Positions 14,622 through 24,351 of a DNA stretch of 35,011 nt are shown one piece after another. The DNA lies in assembly GCA_022788225.1 (NCBI GenBank), contig JALEVO010000075.1:1-35011 (forward strand), in the 5' to 3' direction. The stretch is from Oscillospiraceae bacterium. GTDB lineage: Bacteria; Bacillota; Clostridia; Oscillospirales; Ruminococcaceae. Every line of letters begins with the position of its first letter. Within the stretch, counting starts at the first letter, position 1. The notes beneath the pieces were generated by a model. The model was not told the origin of the DNA, did no database searches, and was given only the letters and a program-made list of their open reading frames with translations. The translations under genes and the position numbers were made by a program.

Positions 14622-17261
14622 ATGAAATGGCGTGGAGTAAACGAACTCAGAGAAATGTATCTTTCATTTTTTGAAAGAAAAAATCATACAAGAATGGCAA
14701 GCGCATCTCTTGTTCCGCAGGGAGACAACAGTCTTCTGCTGATAAATTCCGGAATGGCGCCCCTGAAGAAATTTTTCCTCGGACAGGCTGTTCCGCCTAA
14801 CAAGAGAGTGACTACCTGTCAGAAGTGTATCAGAACTCCTGATATTGAGCGTGTTGGAAAAACAGCACGTCACGGTACTTATTTTGAAATGCTGGGAAAC
14901 TTTTCTTTTGGTGATTATTTCAAGACAGAGGCTATCGAGTGGGCATGGGAATTCCTTACAAAAGACCTTGAAATCCCTGCTGACAGACTGTGGATAACAG
15001 TATTTGAAAGTGACGACGAGGCAGAACAGATATGGATGAATAAAATCGGCGTACCGAAAGATAGAATTATCCGTCTTGGCAAGGAGGACAATTTCTGGGA
15101 ACACGGTTCAGGTCCATGTGGTCCATGCTCTGAGATTCACTTTGACAGAGGTGAGGAGTACGGTCCTCTTGAAAGCTTTGAACAGGCAAGCGACTGCGAC
15201 AGAATAATTGAGATATGGAATCTCGTATTCAGCCAGTTTGACAGCGACGGCAAGGGTCACTACGAAGAAATGGCGTCCAAGAATATTGATACAGGTATGG
15301 GACTTGAAAGACTTGCCTGTGCAATGCAGGGCGTTGACAATCTTTTTGAAGTTGATACTGTTAAAAATATCATGAACAAAATCAGCGAAATAGCCGGCGT
15401 TAAGTATAAGGAAAATGAAAAAACTGACGTTTCACTCCGTGTTATAACAGACCACATCAGAAGTATCACTTTCATGGTAGGCGACGGCGTTACTTCTGCA
15501 AACGAGGGCAGGGGATACGTTCTGAAAAGACTGCTCAGAAGAGCTGCAAGACACGGCAAAATGCTGGGCTTCAGCGAACCGTTCCTTTATAAGGTATGTG
15601 ATACTGTTATTGATGAAAACAAAACAGCATATCCGGAACTGGACGAAAAGAGAGAACTTATCAAGACTATCATCAAGCATGAAGAGGAAAGTTTTGCCAA
15701 GACCATTGACAAGGGTACTGAACTGCTGAACCAGTTTATTGATAATATCGCAACAAGCGAGGTCAAGAATATTCTTTCAGGTGATGACGCATTCAAACTC
15801 AGTGATACTTATGGTTTCCCGCTTGACCTTACAAAGGAGATAGCTGCTGAAAAGGGCATTGAGGTTGATGAAAAGCGCTTTATGGAGTGCATGGAAGAGC
15901 AGAAGCGCAAGGCGAGAAGTGACAGAGCCTCAAAGGTAAAGACTTCATGGAGTGAGGACAGCACAGCGGCAATTGACGCTCCGGCAACTGAATTTACAGG
16001 CTATACAAGATTCAAGCATGACGCTAAGATACTTGAAATTTTTGTTGACGGTAAGCCGGTGGATTCTGTTTCAGAGGGACAGGAAGCAGTTGTTATCCTT
16101 GACAAAACTCCGTTTTATGCAGAAAGCGGCGGTCAGGCTGCTGATACAGGTGTACTCAGCGCAGAGGGCGCAGTATTTGCAGTTTACAACACAACCAAGA
16201 CTGAAAACGGACATTTCCTGCATTTCGGTGCTGTTGAACAGGGAAGTGTTACTAAGAATGACACAGTATTTGCAGAGATAGACGTTGAAAAGAGAATGTC
16301 TGCAATGAGAAACCACACAGCTGCACATCTTCTTCAGGCAGCCCTCAGAAAGGTTCTTGGAGAGCATGTTCATCAGGCAGGACAGCTTGTAAATTCTGAA
16401 AGATGCAGATTTGACTTTTCACACTTCAGCGCACTGACTCCGGAAGAACTTTTTGAAGTTGAAAATATAGTAAATGATGAAATTCTCCAGAGCATTGATG
16501 TTGTAACAAAGGAAATGCCTATTGACGAGGCAAGAACCCTCGGAGCAATGGCACTTTTCGGCGAGAAGTACGGTGATATCGTAAGAGTTGTTGATATCGG
16601 CGGAAAGTCTGTTGAATTCTGCGGCGGTACTCATGTAAAGAATACTTCAAATATCGGTCTTTTCAAAATCGTTTCTGAAAACTCAGTTGCATCAGGTGTA
16701 AGACGTATCGAGGCTGTAACAGGCAACGGCGTACTGGAGCTTATGAACGAGTCCAGAAAGAATCTTGCTGAGGCAGCGGCAATACTTAAAATTGCAAACC
16801 CGGCAAAACTTGTTGAACGCTGCCAGACTCTTACAGAAGAACTGAAAGAAAAGGAAAGGCAGATACAGAAACTTTCTCAGCAGCTTGCAGGAAATCAGCT
16901 TGCAGGAACATTTGAAAATGCAAAGGAAGTAAACGGTGTAAAGATCATCTCAGCACTCCTGAACGGTACATCTCCGGATATGCTCAGAAAGCTCGGCGAC
17001 AAGGTAAGGGAACAGACAGAAGACTTTATTGCAGTATTTGCGGGCGTTTCTGACGAAAAGGGAACTTTCTACTGCGTATGCGGCAAAACTGCTGTTGAAA
17101 AGGGTGCCCATGCCGGAAAGATAGTTCAGAGAATTGCGGCTGTAACAGGCGGTAAGGGTGGCGGACGTCCTGACAGCGCTATGGCCGGTATCGGAAAGAA
17201 TTATATGATTGACGAGGCATTGCAGTCACTTGAAAGCGTTGCGGCTGAATTTCTGAAATAA
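14622..17261 (+). CDS. alaS: Alanine--tRNA ligase
   Basis: 879 residues, the usual full length. The catalytic domain begins MKWRGVNELREMYLSFFERKNHTRMASASLVP and contains the class II motifs (CQKCIRTPDIERVGKTARHGTYFEMLGNFSFGDYFK; WEHGSGPCGPCSEIHFDRG; the motif 3 Arg in GRGYVLKRLLRRAARHG). The editing domain has the zinc site HTAAHLLQAALR and the later CGGTHV pair. A coiled region (ELKEKERQIQKLSQQLAGNQL) leads to the C-Ala domain ending GGKGGGRPDSAMAGIG. All functional parts look intact. It is under T-box control and heads a plus-strand housekeeping run. Confidence 0.98.
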   Translation: MKWRGVNELREMYLSFFERKNHTRMASASLVPQGDNSLLLINSGMAPLKKFFLGQAVPPNKRVTTCQKCIRTPDIERVGKTARHGTYFEMLGNFSFGDYFKTEAIEWAWEFLTKDLEIPADRLWITVFESDDEAEQIWMNKIGVPKDRIIRLGKEDNFWEHGSGPCGPCSEIHFDRGEEYGPLESFEQASDCDRIIEIWNLVFSQFDSDGKGHYEEMASKNIDTGMGLERLACAMQGVDNLFEVDTVKNIMNKISEIAGVKYKENEKTDVSLRVITDHIRSITFMVGDGVTSANEGRGYVLKRLLRRAARHGKMLGFSEPFLYKVCDTVIDENKTAYPELDEKRELIKTIIKHEEESFAKTIDKGTELLNQFIDNIATSEVKNILSGDDAFKLSDTYGFPLDLTKEIAAEKGIEVDEKRFMECMEEQKRKARSDRASKVKTSWSEDSTAAIDAPATEFTGYTRFKHDAKILEIFVDGKPVDSVSEGQEAVVILDKTPFYAESGGQAADTGVLSAEGAVFAVYNTTKTENGHFLHFGAVEQGSVTKNDTVFAEIDVEKRMSAMRNHTAAHLLQAALRKVLGEHVHQAGQLVNSERCRFDFSHFSALTPEELFEVENIVNDEILQSIDVVTKEMPIDEARTLGAMALFGEKYGDIVRVVDIGGKSVEFCGGTHVKNTSNIGLFKIVSENSVASGVRRIEAVTGNGVLELMNESRKNLAEAAAILKIANPAKLVERCQTLTEELKEKERQIQKLSQQLAGNQLAGTFENAKEVNGVKIISALLNGTSPDMLRKLGDKVREQTEDFIAVFAGVSDEKGTFYCVCGKTAVEKGAHAGKIVQRIAAVTGGKGGGRPDSAMAGIGKNYMIDEALQSLESVAAEFLK

Positions 17262-17274
17262 GGAGTGTCTTAAA

Positions 17275-17622
17275 ATGGATTGTTTATTCTGCAAAATTAT
17301 TGCCGGTGAAATACCCAGCACAAAGGTATATGAAGACGAAATGGTCTACGCATTCAAGGATATTGAACCTATTGCCCCGGTTCATTACCTTATCGTGCCA
17401 AAGGAGCATATTTCCGGTGCGTCAGAAATAAATGCTGAAAACTCAAAGTATGTGGCGCATATCTTTGAGGTTGCAGCACAGATAGCTAAAAAAGAGGGCT
17501 TTGCGGACGGATACAGAGTAATCACAAACTGCGGCGAGGACGCAGGGCAGAGTGTTCACCATCTTCATTTCCACGTTCTTGCCGGAAAGAAAATGGGCTG
17601 GAGCGCAGACAGCGGAGTCTGA
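17275..17622 (+). CDS. HIT family protein (HinT-like nucleotide phosphoramidase)
   Basis: 115 residues, the typical size of bacterial Hint proteins, which hydrolyse AMP-NH2-type phosphoramidates and aminoacyl adenylates. The opening CLFCKIIAGEIPSTKVYEDE is the family start, with two cysteines in CxxC spacing that could bind zinc with a His. The histidine triad is SVHHLHFHVLAGKKMGW. It lies 13 bases after alaS with its own AAGGAG site, a fitting neighbour because Hint proteins clean up aminoacyl-AMP by-products; that connection is inferred. Confidence 0.93.
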   Translation: MDCLFCKIIAGEIPSTKVYEDEMVYAFKDIEPIAPVHYLIVPKEHISGASEINAENSKYVAHIFEVAAQIAKKEGFADGYRVITNCGEDAGQSVHHLHFHVLAGKKMGWSADSGV

Positions 17623-17637
17623 ACAGGAGGAATACTG

Positions 17638-18174
17638 ATGGAATTTTATACATTGAATGTTGCCGGACTTACAAGGCAGCTGCCAATTTGTCCGATAAAC
17701 GAAAAACTTGACATTGCCGCATTTATAATGTTTTCTGATGTTGAACTGACTGTTGCAAGTGCTGAGGCACTTCTGAAAAAGGTTCCGGAATTTGACGTGA
17801 TTGTTACAGCAGAGAGCAAGGGGATTCCTCTTGGATACGAGCTTGCAAGACAGAGCGGAAAGAAGTATATTGTTGCAAGAAAATCCGTTAAGCTTTATAT
17901 GAAAAATCCTGTTGCGGTTGAGGTAAAGTCAATTACAACTGAAAACCGTCAGACTCTTTACCTTGATGAAAATGATATGAATTACATAAAGGGAAAAAGA
18001 GTACTGATTGCCGACGATGTTATCAGCACAGGTGAATCCCTTAACTCGCTTATTGAACTTGTAAACAGGGCAGGCGGAGATATCGTGTGCAAATCGGCAG
18101 TACTTGCCGAGGGCGACGCAGCTGACAGGGACGACATAGTTTTCCTTGAAAAGCTTCCGCTGTTCTTTAAATAA
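17638..18174 (+). CDS. Phosphoribosyltransferase family protein (purine type)
   Basis: 178 residues. The PRPP-binding loop VLIADDVISTGES (about residues 121-133) is the type I phosphoribosyltransferase signature. The earlier FDVIVTAESKGIPLGYELARQSGKKYIVARKSVKLYM resembles adenine and xanthine phosphoribosyltransferases, including the ESKG element and the flexible loop. A purine salvage reaction (base plus PRPP) is likely; the exact base is undecided, so no symbol is given. It follows the HIT gene after 15 bases with AGGAGGAATACTG and sits directly in front of comEC. Confidence 0.85.
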   Translation: MEFYTLNVAGLTRQLPICPINEKLDIAAFIMFSDVELTVASAEALLKKVPEFDVIVTAESKGIPLGYELARQSGKKYIVARKSVKLYMKNPVAVEVKSITTENRQTLYLDENDMNYIKGKRVLIADDVISTGESLNSLIELVNRAGGDIVCKSAVLAEGDAADRDDIVFLEKLPLFFK

Positions 18175-18176
18175 GC

Positions 18177-20165
18177 TTGAAACGTAAAATGGTGTTTGCA
18201 GGAACTGCATGGGCTGCCGGACTTGCCTCGGCGGCTCTTGCCGGTTCAGAATTTGCAGTTTTTGCTGCGGCACTTCTTGTTGCTTTTCTTTTTAACACAC
18301 TGTTCCGTTTTAATCTGAAAAGTATTATTTTTATGCTGACTTGTTTTTCACTGGCCTTTGCGTACTATAATATCTACGATATGACAGTTTACAGGCAGAT
18401 AACTGATTTCAGCGGATGTAAGGTGTCATATTCCGGTACTGTAACTGATTTTCAGGACTATTCCAATGATAATTCTGTTTATTATCTGAATGGTAAAATC
18501 AATGGCAGATACAAGGCAAAGCTTATGGTTTATACTGATTCGGTTATGTGCGAACCCGGTGACACAATGAGTTTTGAGGCTGAGGTCAGAACACCTGAAA
18601 ATACATATCTTTTTGACAGTAGGGACTACTATAAGTCAAAAGGTATTTACCTGCAAACTGATTCGGCGGAGAATGTAACTGTGGAAAACTGCGGCTTTTC
18701 AGTAAGAAAATCACTTTTCCGGTTTCGGGAAAAGGTTTGCAGACTTATTGACAGCTCCGTTTCTACTGATGAGGGCGGAATGATAAAGGGTATGCTTTTC
18801 GGTGATAAGTCGGGAATTGATGATGACTTTGTGGCAATGCTCAACAGAACCGGTATCGGTCATATTACTGCTGTGTCGGGTCTGCATCTTGTGCTTTTCT
18901 GTACGCTTATTTCGTTTATTCTCCGCAGATTTAAGATCGGAAGAATAGCTGAATTTGCGATTCTTGAAGCTTTCATGCTGCTGTTTGCACTCTGCTGCGG
19001 AATGACGCCTTCGGTTATGAGGTCGCTTGCAATGATGACCATTGTCAATCTTGCACCGCTGTTTTTCCGTTATTCAGATTCCTTTAATTCCATTGGCACA
19101 GCTATAATTCTGCTGACTGTATCGAATCCCTTTATCATTTTAAATCCGTCATTTCTGCTTTCAGTTTCTGGTTCACTTGGGGCAGGCGTTTTTGCACCGT
19201 ACATGACCTCCGGTATGAGAGCAGACAGTACTTTCAGACGGTTTATTAAAAATGCGGCGTATTTTCTGTGTGTTTCAGCGGCAGTTACGCCTGTGATGTT
19301 TATATGTTTCGGAGAACTTTCGCTTGTTTCTCCGCTTTCAAATCTTATTATAACACCGATATGTATGGCGGCTCTTCTGATTTCAATGCTCGGGGCACTG
19401 CTGATATTCATTAACCCTGCTGTAATGTTTAAGATTTCCGGAGCGCTGTGCCGCATAGTGCTGAACATTTCAGAGATAATCGGGAAAAATAAATTTACTC
19501 ACATAAAGCTTTCCGGAGAATATGTTACAGTAATAACTGCTGTGCTGGTTGTTTTCTGCATATCGTCATACCTTATTTTCAAAAACAGAAAGTACAGTGC
19601 ATTTTCAGTCGTGATTTCATTTGCACTGATTTTCAGTTCGGGTGCTTTTTACAATATTGCTATGGGCAGAATCGTAAAGACTGCCCTGCTGGGAGAAAAT
19701 GAAGTCGGCGTTATTGTGGTGTCAAAAGGAAACACTGCCGATATAATTGATTTAACCGGAAACAGAAAAAATTGCCGTTATGTATCAAAATATCTTGACA
19801 GCCTTGGTATTTATGAGATAAATAATATACTGCTTGTAAAATTGCCCTATTCGTCAATGTCATCATACAATTCTGAACTAACCCTTTTCAGCGTGAACAA
19901 TGTTGTAATTCCAGCGGATACATATATAAGGAGAGGGTCGCTGATATGTAGCTGCGTGCCTAAATATTCGGATTTTTCTTACTGGTCTGCTGATTACGGC
20001 AGATATAAGGTGTCTGTGAATGGTTACAACGTTGATGTGAATTACGGAAATTATAATTTTGAATGTACAGACGGCGGTGACGGCGTCAGAAAATATAAAT
20101 CAAACATTGTGCTGTATATGACAAGCAGCGGAAAATCAGATTTCAGGAGGCTTGAAAATGGCTGA
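18177..20165 (+). CDS. comEC: ComEC/Rec2-family DNA uptake channel with a degenerate beta-lactamase-like domain
   Basis: 662 residues. N-terminal TM segments (residues ~5-60), an OB-like domain (~75-165), then the multi-TM Competence domain (~205-440) with the hallmark MLFGDKSGIDDDF and NRTGIGHITAVSGLHLVLF. The family moves single-stranded DNA across the membrane in transformation. The C-terminal part (~490-662) follows the layout of the ComEC metallo-beta-lactamase domain (ADIIDLTGNRKN, YLDSLGIYEINNILLV) but lacks the HxHxDH metal site, so nuclease activity is not expected. The TTG start at 18177 gives a KRK N-terminus; ATG at 18189 is an alternative, and neither has a good ribosome binding site. 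Its end overlaps holA by eight bases. Confidence 0.88.
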   Translation: MKRKMVFAGTAWAAGLASAALAGSEFAVFAAALLVAFLFNTLFRFNLKSIIFMLTCFSLAFAYYNIYDMTVYRQITDFSGCKVSYSGTVTDFQDYSNDNSVYYLNGKINGRYKAKLMVYTDSVMCEPGDTMSFEAEVRTPENTYLFDSRDYYKSKGIYLQTDSAENVTVENCGFSVRKSLFRFREKVCRLIDSSVSTDEGGMIKGMLFGDKSGIDDDFVAMLNRTGIGHITAVSGLHLVLFCTLISFILRRFKIGRIAEFAILEAFMLLFALCCGMTPSVMRSLAMMTIVNLAPLFFRYSDSFNSIGTAIILLTVSNPFIILNPSFLLSVSGSLGAGVFAPYMTSGMRADSTFRRFIKNAAYFLCVSAAVTPVMFICFGELSLVSPLSNLIITPICMAALLISMLGALLIFINPAVMFKISGALCRIVLNISEIIGKNKFTHIKLSGEYVTVITAVLVVFCISSYLIFKNRKYSAFSVVISFALIFSSGAFYNIAMGRIVKTALLGENEVGVIVVSKGNTADIIDLTGNRKNCRYVSKYLDSLGIYEINNILLVKLPYSSMSSYNSELTLFSVNNVVIPADTYIRRGSLICSCVPKYSDFSYWSADYGRYKVSVNGYNVDVNYGNYNFECTDGGDGVRKYKSNIVLYMTSSGKSDFRRLENG

Positions 20166-21207
20166 ACTTACTCCGGCAGAACTGCTAAAAAAAATCAAAT
20201 CCGGAGAACTTAGCCGGGCTTACTATATTTACGGCAAGGATATCGTTACCGTTGAAAATGCGTCAAAGGCAGTACTGAAGAAGCATCTCGGTAAAAACTG
20301 GGAGAGCAAAGTCACAAAGCTCAATGGCAGTGAACTTGACATAAGCGCACTCTGCGATATGCTGGAAATGTGCCCCATGTTTTCTGAATGGAATGCGGTT
20401 CTTATCAACGACTTAAACGCTGAGGAACTGCTGGCGGACGATTTAAAGACGCTGACAAAGGCAATTGCCGACCTGCCGGATTATACTCTCCTTGTGATAA
20501 ACATTACCGGTTTTGACGTGAAAAAAGGCAAAAAAACCATGACCGCAAAAAATAAAAAGCTTGCGGACAGTATTTCCAAAGTTGGCATTGTCTGTGAGTG
20601 TGGTCTTAAAACTATGCCTGTGCTTGTTAAGTCGATTACTGATAAGGCGCAGAAACTGGGATGCAGTATATCAAAAAAAGCGGCTGAAATGCTTGCTGAA
20701 ACCTGCCACAGCGATTCCATGATGATTGAAAACGAGCTTGAAAAGCTGTGTGCATACCGTGAAAATGAAGAAATCAGACAGGAGGATATTGAAGAACTTG
20801 TTTCTGCCGGAATTGAAACGGATGCTTTCAGACTTTCAAGAGCAATTGCGTCATATAACCCACCTGGGGCAATGGAAATAGTCAACAGGCTCATACAGAA
20901 AAAGGAAGAACCGGTTTCCATAATTTCCGCTGTTTCTATGGCGTTTCTCGACCTTTACCGTGCAAGGACGGCAATGGCGGCGGATAAAAGAGCTGCTGAC
21001 GTCATAGCGGATTTTGGGTATGCCGGACGGCAGTTTGCAGTTGACAATGCTTTTCGTGACAGCCGCAGAATTTCCATTGAGAGTCTGAGGAAATGCATTA
21101 AGCTGCTGAGAAATGCAGACCGCAGTCTTAAAAATACCGGCGCAATACCAACGCTGATTCTTGAAAAAACGGTTACGGAAATGCTTATGGCTGTAAGGAG
21201 AAAGTAG
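20158..21207 (+). CDS. holA: DNA polymerase III subunit delta
   Basis: 349 residues, normal for HolA, the clamp-loader subunit that opens the sliding clamp. Features: ELLKKIKSGELSRAYYIYGKD at the N-terminus, the AAA+-like first domain (LCDMLEMCPMFSEWNAVLIND, PDYTLLVINITGFD), then the lid (EMLAETCHSDSMMIENELEKLCAY) and the C-terminal helical collar domain (AFRLSRAIASYNPPGAMEIVNRLIQKKEEP). The ATG at 20158 is chosen because GGAGG stands 7 bases upstream. It lies directly after comEC, a common neighbourhood in Firmicutes. Confidence 0.93.
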   Translation: MAELTPAELLKKIKSGELSRAYYIYGKDIVTVENASKAVLKKHLGKNWESKVTKLNGSELDISALCDMLEMCPMFSEWNAVLINDLNAEELLADDLKTLTKAIADLPDYTLLVINITGFDVKKGKKTMTAKNKKLADSISKVGIVCECGLKTMPVLVKSITDKAQKLGCSISKKAAEMLAETCHSDSMMIENELEKLCAYRENEEIRQEDIEELVSAGIETDAFRLSRAIASYNPPGAMEIVNRLIQKKEEPVSIISAVSMAFLDLYRARTAMAADKRAADVIADFGYAGRQFAVDNAFRDSRRISIESLRKCIKLLRNADRSLKNTGAIPTLILEKTVTEMLMAVRRK

Positions 21208-21215
21208 GGTAATTA

Positions 21216-21797
21216 ATGATAAAGCTTGAACAGGCGGTAATTGTAGAGGGAAAGTATGACAAAATAAAGCTTTCGTCAATTATAGACGCCGTAATAATTA
21301 CTACAAACGGATTCAATATTTTTAAAGATAAGGAAAAGCTTGAACTTATACGCTATTATGCCGAGAAAACCGGAATAATTATAATGACCGATTCTGACAG
21401 TGCTGGTTTTACCATAAGAAATCACATTAAAGGCGCAGTTAAAAAGGGAACCATTATAAACGTATATATCCCCGATATAATGGGAAAGGAAAAAAGAAAG
21501 ATAAAGCCGTCAGCCGAGGGAAAGCTTGGTGTTGAGGGCGTAGAGAAAAAAATAATACTGGAGGCACTTGAAAAAGCAGGAGTTACGGCGTCAGCCGGAG
21601 AAGAGCGTGAAAAAATCACAAAGACTGATTTATTTACTCTCGGACTTTCCGGTGGAAAAAACAGTTCAGAACTTAGAAAAAAACTGCTTGAATATCTGAA
21701 ACTGCCGTCACTTCTTTCGCCTAACAGTATGCTTGAGGTGCTCAACACAATGCTGAGCCTTGAAGAACTTGAAGAAATAATGTGCAGAATAAAATAA
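21216..21797 (+). CDS. rnmV: Ribonuclease M5-like TOPRIM protein
   Basis: 193 residues. The TOPRIM domain occupies the first ~95 residues: catalytic Glu in IVEGKYDKIKL, TTNGF, and the acidic DxD motif in IIMTDSDSAGF. The second half (KLGVEGVEKKIILEALEKAG, ITKTDLFTLGLSGGKNSSELRKKLLEYLKLP) matches the DUF4093 C-terminal part of RNase M5 proteins. RNase M5 matures 5S rRNA with ribosomal protein L18 in Bacillus. It lies eight bases after holA, so replication and RNA-processing genes are co-transcribed. Confidence 0.85.
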   Translation: MIKLEQAVIVEGKYDKIKLSSIIDAVIITTNGFNIFKDKEKLELIRYYAEKTGIIIMTDSDSAGFTIRNHIKGAVKKGTIINVYIPDIMGKEKRKIKPSAEGKLGVEGVEKKIILEALEKAGVTASAGEEREKITKTDLFTLGLSGGKNSSELRKKLLEYLKLPSLLSPNSMLEVLNTMLSLEELEEIMCRIK

Positions 21798-21812
21798 TAA
21801 TTGGAGAAAAAA

Positions 21813-23204
21813 ATGGTATTTTCAAGTATAACCTTTTTATACTTTTTTTTGCCGGCGGTATTGCTGATATACTACATATCTCCGGGGAAAATAAAAAATG
21901 TGGTTCTGCTCCTGTCGGGACTGTTTTTTTATGCATGGGGAGAACCAATCTATGTCATTTTAATGATATTTTCGTCCTTTGTGGACTACATGGCAGGACT
22001 TGCCATAGACCGCTTTGACTCCCAGCCTAAAAAGCGCACTATCGCTTTGCTTGTATCGCTGACAGTAAATCTCGGAATGCTGGGAATTTTCAAATACAGC
22101 GGATTTATAGCCGGAATATTCGGAATCAGTATTAAATCACTGCCGCTGCCTATCGGTATATCCTTTTATACGTTCCAGAGTATGTCGTACACAATTGATA
22201 TGTATATGCGGAAAATAAAGGTACAGAAAAGCTTTCTTAATTTTGCGGCTTACGTTTCGCTTTTTCCGCAGATTGTGGCAGGACCTATTGTCCGCTATGA
22301 GGACGTTCAGAACGAGATTGATTCAAGAAAAGTCAATATTTCCAAGCTTGGAGAGGGTGTTGGGATATTTGCAAGGGGACTGGGTAAAAAAGTCCTGCTT
22401 GCCAATAATATCGGCTTGCTGTGGACTGAAATAAAAGCTATGGACTATTCAGAAATATCCGCTGCTACGGCATGGCTGGGCATACTGGCGTTTACATTCC
22501 AGATTTATTACGACTTTTCCGGCTATTCAGATATGGCTGTGGGACTGGGAAAAATGCTGGGATTTAACTTTCCTGAGAACTTCAATCACCCGTATATTTC
22601 AAAAAGCGTATCCGAATTCTGGAGAAGATGGCATATCACTCTGGGCTCATGGTTCAAATCATACGTTTACATACCCCTCGGGGGAAACCGAAACGGAAAG
22701 CTTAAAACACTCCGCAACACCTTAATAGTATGGGGACTTACCGGTTTATGGCACGGTGCAAGCTGGAATTTTGTCTTATGGGGACTTTATTTCGGCGTTC
22801 TGATAATTTTAGAAAAACTTTTCATGGGAAAAATTCTTGATAAACTTCCGTCCTTTGTTTCCATTGCCTATACGTTTTTCATTGCCGTACTGGGCTGGGT
22901 GCTTTTTGATACGGCTGACCTGCCGTCTGCTTTCAGCTATTACGGCGCAATGTTTGGAAAGACAGGTACTATCATCGACAATACAGCAGTCTTTCAGCTT
23001 AAATCATACGCTGTTGTATTTATTTTCTGTATAATCGGTTCGGGAGAGCTTATGAAAATGCTGTATGAAAAAATGCGTAAAAGTGAGTTTGGCTCAAAGC
23101 TGCTGGAAAACGCAATGCCGGTTTTACAGCTGGCTCTTATGCTTGTGTGTACTGCTTTTCTGGTTGATGCAAGTTATAACCCGTTTTTGTATTTCAGATT
23201 TTAG
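21813..23204 (+). CDS. MBOAT family O-acyltransferase (AlgI/DltB-like)
   Basis: 463 residues with about ten or more membrane helices. The opening MVFSSITFLYFFLPAVLLIYY and the LFFYAWGEP segment are typical of AlgI-type proteins. The MBOAT signatures SVSEFWRRWHITLGSWFKSYVYIPLGG and the catalytic His in LTGLWHGASWNFVLWG are present. Such proteins move acyl (often acetyl) groups across the membrane for O-acylation of surface polymers. The ATG at 21813 is preferred with GGAG upstream over a TTG at 21801. It forms a pair with the next gene, which probably completes the transfer on the outer side; the polymer acceptor is unknown. Confidence 0.93.
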   Translation: MVFSSITFLYFFLPAVLLIYYISPGKIKNVVLLLSGLFFYAWGEPIYVILMIFSSFVDYMAGLAIDRFDSQPKKRTIALLVSLTVNLGMLGIFKYSGFIAGIFGISIKSLPLPIGISFYTFQSMSYTIDMYMRKIKVQKSFLNFAAYVSLFPQIVAGPIVRYEDVQNEIDSRKVNISKLGEGVGIFARGLGKKVLLANNIGLLWTEIKAMDYSEISAATAWLGILAFTFQIYYDFSGYSDMAVGLGKMLGFNFPENFNHPYISKSVSEFWRRWHITLGSWFKSYVYIPLGGNRNGKLKTLRNTLIVWGLTGLWHGASWNFVLWGLYFGVLIILEKLFMGKILDKLPSFVSIAYTFFIAVLGWVLFDTADLPSAFSYYGAMFGKTGTIIDNTAVFQLKSYAVVFIFCIIGSGELMKMLYEKMRKSEFGSKLLENAMPVLQLALMLVCTAFLVDASYNPFLYFRF

Positions 23205-23215
23205 GAGGAATGAAA

Positions 23216-24349
23216 ATGTTAAAAAAGCAGTATTTCAAATCGGCAATAGCATTTTTAATTATGATTTTCATTTTTCCGGTTATATTTATTTTCACGGATA
23301 AAAAGGATTTTTCTGAAACAGAAAACAGACCTTTGGAAAAGCGTCCAGAGATATCCGTAAAGTCTGTAGCAGATAAGTCTTATATGGACAATATGGAGAC
23401 ATACCTGTCAGACCATTTTCCGGCAAGAATAAACTGGGTCAAGGCAAAGCTTAATTTAGAAAGATTAAGCGGCAAGGAACTGATAAATGGTATTTACATA
23501 ACCGAGGACAGAATGTATGAAAAACTGCCCGAACCAGATTACGATGAAATTGATTTGTCGGTAAACTCTATAAACAAGTTTGCTGAAATGTATGATACCA
23601 AAACTTTTGTTATGATTGCCCCGACCTCTGCGGGAATTTACGCGGATAAGCTTGAACCATACCTGCCGCAGGTTGACCAGAAAAAGCTTTTAAATGATGT
23701 GTACGGAAAATTTGGGGATAATGTGCATAAAATAGACATTTTCAGTGCAATGTATTCTGCAAGAGATGAGTATATCTACTACAGAACCGACCACCACTGG
23801 ACCTCAAAGGGCGCATTTACAGCGTACAAAGCGGCTACGAGAAAAATGGGACTGCCATGCTATGAGGATTATGACGTCGAAAAGGCGGCTGATGATTTTC
23901 ATGGTACGTTTTATTCAAAGTGCCTTTACGACGGCATAAAGCCCGACCAGATAGACATTTACAAGCAGGGAAATAATGTTTTGGCTTACAGTTTAACTCT
24001 TAACGACGGCATAAATGAAGAATATGCAAGGGATATTTATTTTCCGGAGTTCCTTGAAACTAATGACAAATACTGCCTGTTTCTTGGACATAACAGAGCA
24101 CTGACAAAAATCAAGACAAATGCGGATACAAACCGTAAGCTGCTGCTGATAAAGGAATCCTATGCAAACAGCTTTGTACCGTTTCTGGTGCAGAATTATT
24201 CTGATATTTCGGTAATTGACCTGCGGTATGTAAAAACCAGTATAACGGATTTTGTTGACCCAAACGAATTTGACCATACGCTGTTTCTTTACAATGCGTC
24301 AACATTTTCTGTTGATAAGAATATAAAGAATGTGGGACTAACACAGTAA
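23216..24349 (+). CDS. DHHW family protein (AlgJ/AlgX-like O-acetylation partner)
   Basis: 377 residues. One N-terminal membrane anchor (about residues 10-27), then an extracytoplasmic SGNH-hydrolase-like domain. The family motif is YYRTDHHWTSKGAF, supplying the Asp/His of the active site; FVMIAPTSAGIYADKLEPYLP and LLLIKESYANSFVPFLVQNYSDISVIDLRY are the usual flanking elements, with the Ser in KESYANS as the likely nucleophile. By analogy with alginate acetylation it would accept acetyl from the MBOAT partner and place it on a cell-surface glycan. The start uses AGGAGG with 7-base spacing to the second of two close ATGs. A strong terminator follows. Confidence 0.87.
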   Translation: MLKKQYFKSAIAFLIMIFIFPVIFIFTDKKDFSETENRPLEKRPEISVKSVADKSYMDNMETYLSDHFPARINWVKAKLNLERLSGKELINGIYITEDRMYEKLPEPDYDEIDLSVNSINKFAEMYDTKTFVMIAPTSAGIYADKLEPYLPQVDQKKLLNDVYGKFGDNVHKIDIFSAMYSARDEYIYYRTDHHWTSKGAFTAYKAATRKMGLPCYEDYDVEKAADDFHGTFYSKCLYDGIKPDQIDIYKQGNNVLAYSLTLNDGINEEYARDIYFPEFLETNDKYCLFLGHNRALTKIKTNADTNRKLLLIKESYANSFVPFLVQNYSDISVIDLRYVKTSITDFVDPNEFDHTLFLYNASTFSVDKNIKNVGLTQ

Positions 24350-24351
24350 TA

